Below, piece by piece: positions 19,698-29,147 of a DNA stretch of 64,000 nt. The position numbers and the translations under genes are program-made. How positions within the stretch are numbered: position 1 is the stretch's first letter; each line of letters begins with the position of its first letter. This DNA is from Nitrospira sp. (GTDB taxonomy: Bacteria; Nitrospirota; Nitrospiria; Nitrospirales; Nitrospiraceae): contig JAFEBL010000032.1 of NCBI GenBank assembly GCA_018242665.1, positions 1 through 64,000 on the forward strand, written 5' to 3'. Under the pieces are notes generated by a model. That model saw only the letters and a program-made list of their open reading frames with translations, ran no database searches and had not been told where the DNA came from.

Positions 19698-20948
19698 ATG
19701 AAATATTTGATCCTGCATGCCGACGGGATGGCTGATCTTGCGTCTCCGGACCTTGGGGGCAGCACCCCGCTTCAAGCGGCGACGACTCCATTCCTTGACC
19801 AGATTGCCCAACATGGAGAGGTGGGGCTGCTGAGTCTGCCATCGGACGCGGGGGCTGCGGGCAGCGATGTGACGAGTGTGGCCGTGCTGGGGTACGACCC
19901 GAAAAAGTACTATCCAGGCCCCGGTCCACTGGAGGCTGCCGGATTGGGCGTGACCGTCGGTGAGCAGGATGTGGTGTTCCGCTGCACCATGGTGACGGTG
20001 CGCGGCGAGTCTGCGACTGGTGCCAAGGATCGGGACGCGGATATCAAAAAATTAGGGCCACATGTGTTGATGGAGGATGCCACGGCTGGCCTCATCGACA
20101 CGGAGCAGGCTCGGGAATTGCTCGATGCGGTCAACGAACAGCTGGGGTCGGAGAGTATTCAATTTTACCCTGGCTCCGGACATCGGCATTTGATGGTCTG
20201 GGTGGGAGGCAAATCCCGTGCGGCTTGCGTGGATCCTCAAGAGTTGGTGGGCCGCTCGATTGCGGAGGCCTTGCCGGGCGGTGATGGCGCCGACGTCTTG
20301 AGAAAGATCATGGATGCGTCATTCGTGATCCTGCGGGACCATCCGGTCAATGAAGAGCGTGAGGCGGACGGGCTGAAGCCGGCCAATTGTCTCTGGTTGT
20401 GGGGGCAGGGCCGTGCCCCTCTGTGGCCGCCCTTGCCGGAACGGTATCAAGTGTCAGGCGTGGTCGTGTCCCCCAGCGACGTGCATCGTGGCGTTGGGTT
20501 GTGTGCGGGGCTGGATGCGGCAGAGCTACCGGCTGACGGTGGTGACGAAGAGCAGAAGTTCTCGGCCTGTGTTGCTGCGGTCGCCCAGGAGTTGACCAAA
20601 CGCGACTTCGTCTATCTGCATGCTGGATTGTCCGATGATGTGCTTCATGCGACCAATGTGCAGGACAAAGTCCGGGCCATTGAACGCTTCGATGCGCAGG
20701 TGGTTGGGCCGGTCCTTGCGGAACTGGCGAAATATCCCTCTCATCGATTGCTGATTGTCTGTGATCCGGGCTTGTCCAGGGGGCATGGCTCTGCGGTTCC
20801 GCCGATTCTGTATGCGCTCTGTGACAGTGCGGCCACAGTGCAGCCTGGCTCGACGACACGGTTCCATGAGCAGGACAAGACCATCGCTGGATCCGCACCG
20901 CGCGATGCCACCAAACTCATGATCCGACTCTTTCCTCGTGGAGCCTAG
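19698..20948 (+). CDS. ApgM-family phosphomutase-like protein, candidate homoserine kinase (TIGR02535-like)
   Basis: A 416-residue alkaline-phosphatase-superfamily protein related to archaeal-type cofactor-independent phosphoglycerate mutase: [25 protein letters not shown] at the N-terminus, then [28 protein letters not shown] around the nucleophile region, and [11 protein letters not shown]-like [19 protein letters not shown] near the C-terminus. A subfamily of these proteins (TIGR02535) was proposed to be a homoserine kinase because the genes lie in threonine operons of species without ThrB. That is the context here, between thrC (18 nt) and lysC (5 nt), with no GHMP-type thrB in the window. 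A phosphoglycerate mutase role remains possible. Confidence 0.85.
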   Translation: MKYLILHADGMADLASPDLGGSTPLQAATTPFLDQIAQHGEVGLLSLPSDAGAAGSDVTSVAVLGYDPKKYYPGPGPLEAAGLGVTVGEQDVVFRCTMVTVRGESATGAKDRDADIKKLGPHVLMEDATAGLIDTEQARELLDAVNEQLGSESIQFYPGSGHRHLMVWVGGKSRAACVDPQELVGRSIAEALPGGDGADVLRKIMDASFVILRDHPVNEEREADGLKPANCLWLWGQGRAPLWPPLPERYQVSGVVVSPSDVHRGVGLCAGLDAAELPADGGDEEQKFSACVAAVAQELTKRDFVYLHAGLSDDVLHATNVQDKVRAIERFDAQVVGPVLAELAKYPSHRLLIVCDPGLSRGHGSAVPPILYALCDSAATVQPGSTTRFHEQDKTIAGSAPRDATKLMIRLFPRGA

Positions 20949-20953
20949 GACCT

Positions 20954-22189
20954 GTGGCACTCATTGTTCACAAATACGGCGGCACGTCGGTCGGAAATAT
21001 TGAGCGGATTCATCGGGTCGCTGAACGAGTCGAGCGCGCGCAGAAGGACGGGCATCAGGTCGTCGTGGTGCTGTCGGCTATGAGCGGCGAAACTGATCGA
21101 TTGCTCAAGCTGGCACATGAAGCGACCGGCTCCCCGGATGAGCGTGAACTGGACATGTTGCTTTCAACAGGCGAGCGGGTCACCATCGCGCTCCTCGCCA
21201 TGGAGCTTCGGGGGCGAGGAGTGAACGCCCGGTCTTTCACGGGCCGGCAGGTCGGCATTCATACTGACAGCGCCCATACCAAGGCGAGAATTTCCCGTGT
21301 CACGGCCGAACGGATCAAGGAAGCGCTCGCCGGGGGCGTCATTCCAGTTGTGGCTGGGTTCCAAGGCATCAATGCCAGCTCGGACGTCACGACGCTGGGA
21401 CGGGGCGGATCCGATTTGACGGCGGTTGCCTTAGCCGCCGCGCTCAAGGCCGATCGCTGTATTATCTACACGGATGTGGATGGCGTATACACCGCTGATC
21501 CGAACATCGTGCCGGCTGCACGTCGCCTGGACAAGATTTCCTATGAAGAAATGCTGGAGATGGCCAGTCTCGGGGCGAAAGTCCTCCAGAGTCGCTCGGT
21601 TGAGTTTGCGGCGAAATATTCCGTTCCGGTGGAAGTCAATTCAAGCTTCAAGGAAGGAAAGGGAACGCTCGTGACACGTGAAGATGCCGATATGGAAGGG
21701 GTCCTGGTGTCGGGTGTGACGGGAGACCGCAATCAGGCCAAGATTACGATTGTCGGAGTGCCGGATCGCCCGGGCATTGCAGCCCAAGTGTTCGGGTCCG
21801 TTGCCAATGCCAATATCGTCGTCGACATGATCATTCAAAACGTCAGCCAAGCCTCCATGACCGACATTTCGTTTACGGTGCCGAAGGCGGATTTGCGCAA
21901 GGCGGTAGATCTCGTCCAGCGGTTATCGCAGGAGATCGGCGCCCGATCGGTTGCGGTAACCGAATCAATCGCCAAGGTGTCGCTCATCGGCGTGGGCATG
22001 CGGTCGCACTCAGGCGTGGCGGCGAAGATGTTTGAGGTGTTGTCACGCGAAGGCGTGAACATCATGATGATCAGCACCTCCGAAATCAAAATCTCCTGCG
22101 TCATCGAGGAAAAGTATTTGGAATTGGCGATGCGCACGCTCCACACGGCGTTCGGGTTGGATCGCGTGTCGGCGCCCGCGCTGGGCTGA
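20954..22189 (+). CDS. lysC: Aspartate kinase
   Basis: LysC phosphorylates aspartate, the first step toward lysine, threonine and methionine. GTG start 5 nt after the preceding gene. The N-terminal kinase domain shows [31 protein letters not shown] and [12 protein letters not shown]; two C-terminal ACT domains (about 265-335 and 345-405, with [14 protein letters not shown] and [16 protein letters not shown]) imply allosteric control by lysine and/or threonine. Length 411 is normal for monofunctional enzymes. Confidence 0.97.
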   Translation: MALIVHKYGGTSVGNIERIHRVAERVERAQKDGHQVVVVLSAMSGETDRLLKLAHEATGSPDERELDMLLSTGERVTIALLAMELRGRGVNARSFTGRQVGIHTDSAHTKARISRVTAERIKEALAGGVIPVVAGFQGINASSDVTTLGRGGSDLTAVALAAALKADRCIIYTDVDGVYTADPNIVPAARRLDKISYEEMLEMASLGAKVLQSRSVEFAAKYSVPVEVNSSFKEGKGTLVTREDADMEGVLVSGVTGDRNQAKITIVGVPDRPGIAAQVFGSVANANIVVDMIIQNVSQASMTDISFTVPKADLRKAVDLVQRLSQEIGARSVAVTESIAKVSLIGVGMRSHSGVAAKMFEVLSREGVNIMMISTSEIKISCVIEEKYLELAMRTLHTAFGLDRVSAPALG

Positions 22190-22254
22190 TTGTCCGGACG
22201 CGTCGATCGCGTAACCCTCGACAGATCTTATCAGGCCTTGTTACCCTCTACTCT

Positions 22255-23898
22255 ATGAAACGTCGAGCTACCCCCTCCCGTCGCACTCGTGTTGAGGAAC
22301 CTGCTTCGGTGCCGAGCCTCACCGCCGCCCAGGCGTCGGTGCTCGAAATTTACGACACCACATTACGGGACGGTGCCCAGGCGGAAGACGTGAGTTTCTC
22401 CGTGGAGGATAAGCTCCGCGTGGCGCAGCAGCTCGACGCACTTGGTGTGCACTTCATTGAGGGCGGATGGCCGGGGGCGAATCCCAAAGATATTGAGTTT
22501 TTCCGGCAAATCAAAACCATCCCATTCCGAAATGCGACCGTGGTGGCATTCGGCTCGACGCGCAAGGCCAGCAACTCAGTTCGCAAAGACAAGAATCTCC
22601 AAGCGCTGCTCGATTCAGGCACGCCGACCATTACCCTCTTCGGAAAGAGCTGGTCGTTTCAGGTGACGGATGCGCTGGGCATTGCCCTCGCAAAGAACCT
22701 GGAACTCATTGAAGATTCCATTCACTATTTGCGATCTAAGAATCGGCGGGTCTTTTATGACGCCGAGCATTTTTTCGACGGCTATAAGGCCAATCCCGAT
22801 TATGCGCTCCAAACCATTCGCCGGGCGATTGCCGGCGGCGCCGAGCGTGTCATCTTATGTGATACGAACGGCGGCACCATGCCCTGGGAGATTCGCGAAA
22901 TTTGCCGGGTGGTGAAGCAGGAGTGTCCCGTGCCGCTCGGTATCCATGCGCACAATGACAGCGAGATGGCTGTGGCGAATTCGCTGGTCGCGGTGGAGTC
23001 GGGGATTTTGCAGGTGCAGGGCACGATCAACGGAATCGGCGAGCGCTGTGGAAACGCCAACCTGTGCTCCATCATTCCGAACTTGCAATTGAAGATGCAA
23101 CGACCGGCGCTTGGCAATAACCTGGCGCACTTGAAAGACGTGTCAGGTTTTGTAACCGAAATCGCCAACCTCATGCCGAATAAGCGGCAGCCGTATGTCG
23201 GAGATGCGGCGTTTGCTCACAAGGGTGGTGTGCATATTCACGCCGTGCTCAAGAATGCCGCGACCTACGAGCACATTGATCCCGTCGTCGTCGGGAACCG
23301 TCGCCGCATTCTCGTCTCGGACTATGCGGGCCGCAGTGGATTGTTGGAAAAAGTCGAGGCCTATGGCATTTCGTTGACCAAGAACCATGCGAAGGTCCAA
23401 GAGCTGGTGGAGACGCTGAAGGAACGGGAAAGCCAGGGCTATCAATTCGAAGGGGCGGAAGGGTCGTTTGAATTGCTGATGCGAAAGGCGATGGGAAGTC
23501 ATCGTCCCTCGTTCCAGTTGTTGGGTTTCCGGGTGATCGTGGAAAAGAAGCAGGAGCATGGCCTGCTGCTGTCGGAAGCGACCGTCATGGTGAAGGTCGG
23601 CGATGTGGTCGAACACACCGCGGCTGTGGGAGCCGGTCCGGTGAATGCGCTCGACCATGCGCTTCGTAAGGCATTGGAGAAATTTTACCCGCAGCTGCGT
23701 GAAGTGAAGCTACTCGATTATAAAGTGCGGGTGCTGTCGGCGGAAAAGGGAACGGAATCGAAGGTGCGGGTGTTGATCGAATCCGGAGATCATAAAGACA
23801 AGTGGGGCACAGTCGGGGTGTCAGAAAACATCATGGAAGCCAGCTGGCAAGCGCTCGCCGACAGCATCGAATATAAATTGCTGCTCACCGGCCGTTAA
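22255..23898 (+). CDS. cimA: (R)-citramalate synthase
   Basis: CimA condenses pyruvate with acetyl-CoA to citramalate, giving 2-oxobutyrate for isoleucine without threonine deaminase. The 547-residue protein has the HMGL-like TIM barrel (YDTTLRDGAQAEDVSFSVEDKL, GIHAHNDSEMAVANSLVAVE, GIGERCGNANLCSIIP) and a C-terminal LeuA dimerisation/regulatory domain (about 410-540). It belongs to the long CimA subfamily (TIGR00977) rather than 2-isopropylmalate synthase. It lies 65 nt after lysC in the same direction, consistent with a shared aspartate-family and branched-chain block. Confidence 0.94.
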   Translation: MKRRATPSRRTRVEEPASVPSLTAAQASVLEIYDTTLRDGAQAEDVSFSVEDKLRVAQQLDALGVHFIEGGWPGANPKDIEFFRQIKTIPFRNATVVAFGSTRKASNSVRKDKNLQALLDSGTPTITLFGKSWSFQVTDALGIALAKNLELIEDSIHYLRSKNRRVFYDAEHFFDGYKANPDYALQTIRRAIAGGAERVILCDTNGGTMPWEIREICRVVKQECPVPLGIHAHNDSEMAVANSLVAVESGILQVQGTINGIGERCGNANLCSIIPNLQLKMQRPALGNNLAHLKDVSGFVTEIANLMPNKRQPYVGDAAFAHKGGVHIHAVLKNAATYEHIDPVVVGNRRRILVSDYAGRSGLLEKVEAYGISLTKNHAKVQELVETLKERESQGYQFEGAEGSFELLMRKAMGSHRPSFQLLGFRVIVEKKQEHGLLLSEATVMVKVGDVVEHTAAVGAGPVNALDHALRKALEKFYPQLREVKLLDYKVRVLSAEKGTESKVRVLIESGDHKDKWGTVGVSENIMEASWQALADSIEYKLLLTGR

Positions 23899-23932
23899 CA
23901 GGGTTTTTCCCTCCATTCGATACATATAATCC

Positions 23933-23961
23933 TTGACAGGCCAGGTAACCTCACGTAACTT
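23933..23961 (+). promoter_or_regulatory. Sigma70-type promoter of the HU/IHF gene
   Basis: TTGACA (23933-23938), 17-bp spacer, TAACTT (23956-23961). The -35 is perfect; the -10 is weaker. It lies 83 nt before the likely ATG at 24045. Confidence 0.6.
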
Positions 23962-24044
23962 ATGGGGAAATTCTGTGTCTTGGACGCTCGACACCAAGAA
24001 GCACTTCCTAGGGGACGACGCGAGTGGACGGCGGGGGGAAAGGC

Positions 24045-24320
24045 ATGAGAAAGGCGGATATCGCGAACGAAATCTTCAAGCAGGTTGGAGTGTCTAAAAA
24101 CGATGCAGCCGATATCGTCGAACTTGTGCTCAATCTGCTGAAGGGCGTGCTTCAGAAAGGCGATGCGGTCAAGATTGCGGGATTTGGAAATTTTGTTGTT
24201 CGAAGCAAAGGGGCCCGGAAGGGACGCAATCCGCGAACCGGCGAAGAAATCGGCATTACTCCCCGTCGGGTGGTGACGTTTCGTCCCAGTCAGGTCTTTA
24301 AAAAGTACGTCAATTCCTAA
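24045..24320 (+). CDS. HU/IHF-family nucleoid protein (IHF alpha-like)
   Basis: A 91-residue DNA-bending protein. The sequence begins MRKADIANEIFKQVGVSKNDA, and the beta-arm region shows GFGNFVVRSKGARKGRNPRTGEEIGITPRRVVTFRPS with the intercalating proline in GRNPRTG. The ATG at 24045 is preferred over the in-frame GTG at 24024 because it gives the family length. An HU/IHF gene followed by a MerR gene and tRNA-Pro is the classic ihfA neighbourhood, which favours the alpha subunit, but HU cannot be excluded. Confidence 0.93.
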   Translation: MRKADIANEIFKQVGVSKNDAADIVELVLNLLKGVLQKGDAVKIAGFGNFVVRSKGARKGRNPRTGEEIGITPRRVVTFRPSQVFKKYVNS

Positions 24321-24361
24321 CCACTATTTAGCCACGAGCACACGCAGCATGAGGACCGGTC

Positions 24362-24715
24362 ATGGGGAATGAGCCCAGACTGGGAAGTCAGGTTTTTTAT
24401 AAAATCGGCGAAGTCAGCAAGCTGTCCAAGTTGCCGGCGTATGTCTTGCGGTTTTGGGAATCGGAGTTTAGCTTCCTCAAGCCAAAGAAGAGCCGCGGCA
24501 ATCAGCGATTGTATGTGCAGCGTGATGTGGATACTGTATTGGAAATCAAGCGGATGCTCTATGATGAAGGGCATACGCTGGCTGGGGTGAAGCGCTACTG
24601 GGCTCGGCGAGGACGGGCATCCGTGAAGAAAAGCGGGTCGCGGAAAGAGCTGGCCCAGCGTGTCCGCGGCGATCTCCAGGCAATTATCCGGTTGATTGAT
24701 TCACATTCAGCATGA
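24362..24715 (+). CDS. MerR-family transcriptional regulator
   Basis: A 117-residue small MerR-type DNA-binding protein: winged helix at about residues 15-80 with [24 protein letters not shown] and [25 protein letters not shown], then a short basic tail ([16 protein letters not shown]). It has no metal-binding cysteines or effector domain, so it resembles the uncharacterised MerR protein found directly after ihfA in many genomes. It follows the HU/IHF gene by 41 nt. Confidence 0.9.
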   Translation: MGNEPRLGSQVFYKIGEVSKLSKLPAYVLRFWESEFSFLKPKKSRGNQRLYVQRDVDTVLEIKRMLYDEGHTLAGVKRYWARRGRASVKKSGSRKELAQRVRGDLQAIIRLIDSHSA

Positions 24716-24776
24716 ACCGTTCCGTGATGGGGCGGCTGCGTCCATCGGGTGTAGGTAACATTGATGTCGGCCGTGT

Positions 24777-24853
24777 CGGGGCGTAGCGCAGCCCGGTAGC
24801 GCACTCGCTTGGGGTGCGAGGGGTCGTGGGTTCAAATCCCGCCGCCCCGACCA
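24777..24853 (+). tRNA. tRNA-Pro (anticodon GGG)
   Basis: A full cloverleaf can be folded by eye: 7-bp acceptor stem CGGGGCG with CGCCCCG, D arm GCGC...GCGC, anticodon stem CTCGC/GCGAG with loop TTGGGGT (anticodon GGG at 24811-24813), T arm GTGGG TTCAAAT CCCGC, discriminator A and an encoded CCA (24851-24853). The C1-G72 pair is the usual tRNA-Pro identity mark. It follows the HU/IHF-MerR pair, as in many bacteria. The 150 bp between it and surE hold nothing I can name. Confidence 0.96.
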
Positions 24854-25002
24854 CCGGCATGATGTTGTCCATGACGCAGTGTCCTGAGGAGCGTTGAGTA
24901 TCGCAACCAATCATGTGCGTGCGTGCCTTTCGTGTGATTCCCCTCATTCCGGCGATTCTGATTCTCTCCATTCCACATAGGTTCGATTGAGAAGGAGCAG
25001 GC

Positions 25003-25818
25003 GTGGCGCGTGTACGGATTCTTGTAACCAACGATGATGGGATTGCGTCCCCCGGCATCCATGCGGTGGCCGCCGCACTCGGTGCGCTGGGGGAGGTCTG
25101 GATTGTCGCGCCGGATCGTGAGCGGACTGCCGTCGGGCATGCGGTCACGCTGCACAAGCCGCTCCGCATCACAAAAATGGGTTCCCGGATGTTCATGGTC
25201 AATGGCACTCCTGTGGATTGTGTCAATCTGGCGCTTGCGAAAATCTTGCCGGATCAGCCGGCTCTTCTCGTGTCAGGGATCAATCGCGGTGTGAACCTCG
25301 GCGATGATGTCATGTATTCCGGGACCGTGTCAGGGGCTCTGGAAGGTACGATTCTGGGTATTCCTTCTCTGGCCGTGTCTCAGGAGGGGGAGGACATATT
25401 TCGTTTTGAGGTCGGGGCCCGCTATGCGGCCCGGGTGGCGGCGGAGGTGCTGGCGCATGGCTTGCCGCCGGAAACCATCCTGAACGTCAATATCCCTGAC
25501 GTTCCCCTACGCGGAATCAAGGGGGTGAAGGTGACCTGTCTCAGTCGGCGCCGTTTCAACAATCCTATCGTCGAGAAAGTCGATCCGAGGGGGCGGAAGT
25601 ATTACTGGATCGCCGGCACGCGGCAATCGTGGAGCCGGCAGAAAGATGCCGATCATGAGGCCTTGGCTCGCCAGATGGTCTCGGTGACGCCGATCCGCCT
25701 GGATACGACCCATCACGCCCTGTTGGATCACTTCAAGGCCTGGGAGGGGACACTTTCGAGCCCGCTTGGGGGACGGATCCCAGCGCGTCGGCGTGTGCCG
25801 AGAAGGTCTCGCGCATGA
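25003..25818 (+). CDS. surE: 5'/3'-nucleotidase SurE
   Basis: SurE is a metal-dependent phosphatase of nucleoside monophosphates and short polyphosphate, linked to stationary-phase survival. GTG start with ribosome-binding site AAGGAG at 24992-24997. The metal-binding motif ILVTNDDGIASPGIHA is at the N-terminus, followed by VAPDRERTAVGHAVT, NGTPVDCVNLAL and VSGINRGVNLGDDVMYSGTVSGA. The 271 residues are typical. It overlaps the DedA gene by 4 nt. Confidence 0.96.
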   Translation: MARVRILVTNDDGIASPGIHAVAAALGALGEVWIVAPDRERTAVGHAVTLHKPLRITKMGSRMFMVNGTPVDCVNLALAKILPDQPALLVSGINRGVNLGDDVMYSGTVSGALEGTILGIPSLAVSQEGEDIFRFEVGARYAARVAAEVLAHGLPPETILNVNIPDVPLRGIKGVKVTCLSRRRFNNPIVEKVDPRGRKYYWIAGTRQSWSRQKDADHEALARQMVSVTPIRLDTTHHALLDHFKAWEGTLSSPLGGRIPARRRVPRRSRA

Positions 25819-26450
25819 GCGGCCTGATCGAGTGGTTGATCGAAGTGCTGGGTCGATTCGTGATCGCGACGATCTCAACGTTTGGCTACACCGGCATTGT
25901 GATTACGATGGCGATTGAAAGCGCCTGCATTCCCCTGCCGAGTGAAATCATCATGCCGTTTTCCGGCTACCTGGTTTCCACCGGACAATTCTCGTTGTTG
26001 GGTGTGACGCTGGCCGGCGCAGTCGGGAATGTGTTGGGGTCCTTAGTCGCATATTATGTGGGCGTCTGGGGTGGACGTCCGTTTGTCGAGCGGTATGGGC
26101 GGTATGTACTCATCTCGCAGCATGACGTGGATGTGGCCGACCGGTGGTTTGCCAAGCATGGCGAGGCCGCGGTGTTGATCGGTCGGCTCCTGCCCGTCGT
26201 CCGGACGTTCATCTCTCTCCCTGCAGGCATCGCGCGCATGGATATCTGGAAATTCGTGTTGTATTCGTTTGTCGGGGCGCTGCCCTTCTGTTACGCGTTG
26301 GCCTATGTGGGATTGAAGATGGGCGAGCATTGGAATGAGCTGCATCAATATTTCCACCACGCGGATCTGGTGATCGGGTTGTGTCTCGCCGTGGGCCTCG
26401 GGTATTTTCTCTGGTCGCATTGGCCGAAGCGCCGCGCGTCTGTGGAGTAG
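25815..26450 (+). CDS. DedA family membrane protein
   Basis: A 211-residue integral membrane protein with a VTT/SNARE-associated domain. DedA signatures are visible: FGYTGIVITMAIESACIPLPSEIIMPFSGYL, then GNVLGSLVAYYVG, and GRLLPVVRTFISLPAGIARM with the conserved arginines. Family members are implicated in undecaprenyl-phosphate or phospholipid recycling across the inner membrane. It is coupled to surE (4-nt overlap) and lies 5 nt before cysS. Confidence 0.93.
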   Translation: MSGLIEWLIEVLGRFVIATISTFGYTGIVITMAIESACIPLPSEIIMPFSGYLVSTGQFSLLGVTLAGAVGNVLGSLVAYYVGVWGGRPFVERYGRYVLISQHDVDVADRWFAKHGEAAVLIGRLLPVVRTFISLPAGIARMDIWKFVLYSFVGALPFCYALAYVGLKMGEHWNELHQYFHHADLVIGLCLAVGLGYFLWSHWPKRRASVE

Positions 26451-26455
26451 TGCGG

Positions 26456-27919
26456 ATGAGATTGCGTGTCTACAATACCCTGACCGGGCACAAAGACCCG
26501 TTTGAACCGATGGTTCCCGGGAAGGTTCGCATGTATGTGTGCGGAGTCACGGTTTACGACTATTGTCACATCGGGCATGCGCGGAGTGCCTTGGTCTTCG
26601 ATGTGTTGCGGCGGTACTTGGAATATTCCGGACTTGCTGTCGAGTTTGCCAAGAACTTCACCGATGTCGATGACAAGATCATCAAGCGCGCCCACGAGAA
26701 GGGGGTGAGTTGGGATCAGCTCACGGCCACGTACATCCAGGCGTACTACGATGACATGGAAAGGTTGGGTGTCCGACGGGCTACTCTTGAGCCGAGGGCG
26801 ACGGAACACATGGCCGACATTGTTGCCTTGGTCGCGACCTTGGTGACCAAGGGAATGGCCTATTGCGTTGAGGGAGATGTCTATTTTCAGGTCGACCGGT
26901 TTCCGGCGTACGGCCGCCTCTCCAAGCGCAAGATCGATGATCTGCAGGCCGGCGCGCGTGTGGATGTGGATCAGCGCAAGCGCCACCCTATGGATTTTGC
27001 TCTGTGGAAAGGGATCAAGCCCGGTGAACCGTCGTGGGATAGCCCGTGGGGGCCGGGTCGTCCAGGCTGGCATATCGAATGCTCGGCGATGGCCATGCGG
27101 CATCTGGGGGAGACCTTCGACATTCATGGCGGAGGAATGGATTTGATCTTCCCGCACCACGAGAATGAGATCGCCCAATCGTGCGGGGCCACCGGCAAGG
27201 AATTCGCGCGTTATTGGGTGCATAACGGCTTTGTGCAGATCAACCAGGAGAAGATGTCCAAGTCGTTGGGAAATTTTTTTACCATTCGCGAAATTTTTGA
27301 TAAATCTGAGTGGCCGGATGCAGTCACGGGCGAGATGTTGCGGTACTTTCTGCTGTCCACCCACTACCGCAGCCCATTGGATTTTTCCGATCAAAGCCTG
27401 GCCGAAGCGAAGAATGCGCTGAATGGATTCTATGACCTCTTCGACCGGCTCAAGGAGACGGCTCCGGCACTGGGAGCCGCCGATCTACCGTTGCGCGAGA
27501 CCGCAGCTCGCACGCGGCAGGCGTTTGTCGCGGCCATGGATGACGACCTGAACACGCCCAGCGCGATCGCGGCGCTCCAAAAACTGCGAGGGGATACCAA
27601 CAAAGCGCTCGACGCCGGATTGTCCGAAGATACGCGTCGGTTCGTTAGAGCAGAGTTCCGGCGATTGGGCGAGGTGTTGGGGTTGCTGCAGTCCGATGAC
27701 TGGCAGTTTAAAAGTCAATCGAAGCAAGCGGCATCAGGAACCCCTGCCGCCGGAGTGGCGGCCCTGTCGGATCAGGAGATTGCTGAACGGCTCGCCGCGC
27801 GGCTCGCCGCGAAACAAGCCAAAAATTATCGGCTTGCCGACCAGCTTCGAGCCGAGCTGGCATCCCAGGGTATTACGATCGAGGATCGGCCTGATGGCAC
27901 CAGCCGCTGGAAGCGATAA
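26456..27919 (+). CDS. cysS: Cysteinyl-tRNA synthetase
   Basis: CysRS charges tRNA-Cys. The chosen ATG gives the standard start MRLRVYNTLTGHKDPFEP. The class I signature HIGH is at residues 38-41, preceded by the zinc-ligand Cys29 (VCGVTVYDYC), and KMSKS is at 266-270. Other zinc-site segments are WHIECSAMAMRHLG and FPHHENEIAQSCG. A DALR domain and anticodon-binding end bring it to 487 residues. The 3' end overlaps rlmB by 26 nt. Confidence 0.97.
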   Translation: MRLRVYNTLTGHKDPFEPMVPGKVRMYVCGVTVYDYCHIGHARSALVFDVLRRYLEYSGLAVEFAKNFTDVDDKIIKRAHEKGVSWDQLTATYIQAYYDDMERLGVRRATLEPRATEHMADIVALVATLVTKGMAYCVEGDVYFQVDRFPAYGRLSKRKIDDLQAGARVDVDQRKRHPMDFALWKGIKPGEPSWDSPWGPGRPGWHIECSAMAMRHLGETFDIHGGGMDLIFPHHENEIAQSCGATGKEFARYWVHNGFVQINQEKMSKSLGNFFTIREIFDKSEWPDAVTGEMLRYFLLSTHYRSPLDFSDQSLAEAKNALNGFYDLFDRLKETAPALGAADLPLRETAARTRQAFVAAMDDDLNTPSAIAALQKLRGDTNKALDAGLSEDTRRFVRAEFRRLGEVLGLLQSDDWQFKSQSKQAASGTPAAGVAALSDQEIAERLAARLAAKQAKNYRLADQLRAELASQGITIEDRPDGTSRWKR

Positions 27920-28670
27920 TGCCGCAGAACTGATTTACGGTCTCCATGCCGTACGCGAAGCGCTTCGCGCCGGTGCGCGCCCGCTTCAGCGGCTGCTGGT
28001 GCTGGGAACCGATCGGCAGTTCGGCGATATCGTGCGGTTGGCTAGGGAGCAGCGGGTGCCTGTCTACGTCGAACCACGCGTTGCCTTGGATCGCCTTGTT
28101 CCGGGTGGCCGCCATCAGGGTGCCGTTGGATTAGTAGCCGCGAAAGCCTACGCGGAACCAGAAGATATTCTTTCTTCGGCGCAGGCCGCGGGCCAGATTC
28201 CGCTGCTAATCTTGCTGGATGGTGTTGAGGATCCGCACAACCTTGGAGCCATTCTCCGCACGGTTGAGGCTTCAGGGGCCCATGGCGTCTTCATTCCCGA
28301 ACGTCGTGCGGTGGGGCTGACTAGTGTGGTGGCCAAGGCTTCTGCCGGCGCCGTCGACTATGTGCCCGTGGGGCGCGTGCCAAACCTCTCACGATGGATC
28401 GAGCGGCTGAAGAGTGCGGGAATCTGGGTGTATGCGCTGGATGCCGAAGCGTCTACATTGTATACCGAGCTGGATTTTCGAGGGCCGGTCGCTTTGGTGT
28501 TGGGTGGAGAGGGGAAGGGGGTGCGTCCCGGCGTGCGCGCCGCCTGCGATGCGGTGGCACAGATTCCCATGTCGGGGAAGGTCAGCTCGCTGAACGTATC
28601 GGCTTCGACAGCCATTGTACTCTATGAAGCTGTGCGACAGCGTCGAGAAGGGGTAGGCAGAAAGGGGTGA
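27894..28670 (+). CDS. rlmB: 23S rRNA (guanosine-2'-O-)-methyltransferase RlmB (TrmH family)
   Basis: RlmB methylates G2251 of the 23S rRNA P-loop using SAM. The start at 27894 gives 258 residues beginning MAPAAGSDNAAELIYGLHAVREALRAG, as expected for the substrate-binding domain; it lies inside the cysS end. The SpoU/SPOUT knot motifs are LLILLDGVEDPHNLGAILRTVEASG, ALVLGGEGKGVRPGVRAACD and IPMSGKVSSLNVSASTAIVLYE. cysS-rlmB adjacency is common. Confidence 0.94.
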   Translation: MAPAAGSDNAAELIYGLHAVREALRAGARPLQRLLVLGTDRQFGDIVRLAREQRVPVYVEPRVALDRLVPGGRHQGAVGLVAAKAYAEPEDILSSAQAAGQIPLLILLDGVEDPHNLGAILRTVEASGAHGVFIPERRAVGLTSVVAKASAGAVDYVPVGRVPNLSRWIERLKSAGIWVYALDAEASTLYTELDFRGPVALVLGGEGKGVRPGVRAACDAVAQIPMSGKVSSLNVSASTAIVLYEAVRQRREGVGRKG

Positions 28671-28678
28671 GCCGCGGA

Positions 28679-28969
28679 TTACCGCAGCTTCAGCATTTTC
28701 CCTTGAATGGCAGCCTTGAGCAGTTGGGCGGTATTGGAAACTCGGATTTTCTTCATCATGTTGGCCCGGTGGGCCTCAACGGTTTTCACACTGATTTTGA
28801 GGCGCTGTGCGATTTCCTTGTTCTTAAATCCAGTCCAGATCAGCTCGAGAATTTCCTGTTCCCTGGTGGTCAGCGCTTCCGGACGTCGTTTGCGAGGGGG
28901 AATGATTGGTTCGGCGATTGCGGCTTTCGTTCGGCCTTTGGTGGTCCTGGCGGCTGTCGACATGTACAT
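28679..28969 (-). CDS. Stand-alone LuxR/NarL-type HTH DNA-binding protein
   Basis: A 96-residue protein that is almost only a LuxR-type HTH (about residues 30-92): LTTREQEILELIWTGFKNKEIAQRLKISVKTVEAHRANMMKKIRVSNTAQLLKAA. The first 28 residues are basic and disordered-looking. No receiver or ligand domain is fused. It converges on rlmB (8-bp gap) and its 5' end faces the prepilin peptidase gene and the pilus region, so pilus control is possible but unproven. Family and DNA binding are clear; the target is not. Confidence 0.9.
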   Translation of the reverse strand: MYMSTAARTTKGRTKAAIAEPIIPPRKRRPEALTTREQEILELIWTGFKNKEIAQRLKISVKTVEAHRANMMKKIRVSNTAQLLKAAIQGKMLKLR

Positions 28970-29147
28970 CTAGCTCCACTTCGAGTAAAGGCAGTTCACT
29001 GTTGAAGGTCTGGGACCTCCCGCGCCCAAATCGATGCCGGATTATACGCAGCGCTCCGGGCATTTGTAAATGGAAAGCACCGCCGGGAAGATCGGATGTT
29101 TCTGCTATCATAGCCGTAGGCAGCAATACGTATATTTGTATGTCAAT

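Noticed and set aside
26345-27394. 349-codon minus-strand open frame over cysS
   Set aside because: Antisense shadow; cysS has all its catalytic motifs on the plus strand.
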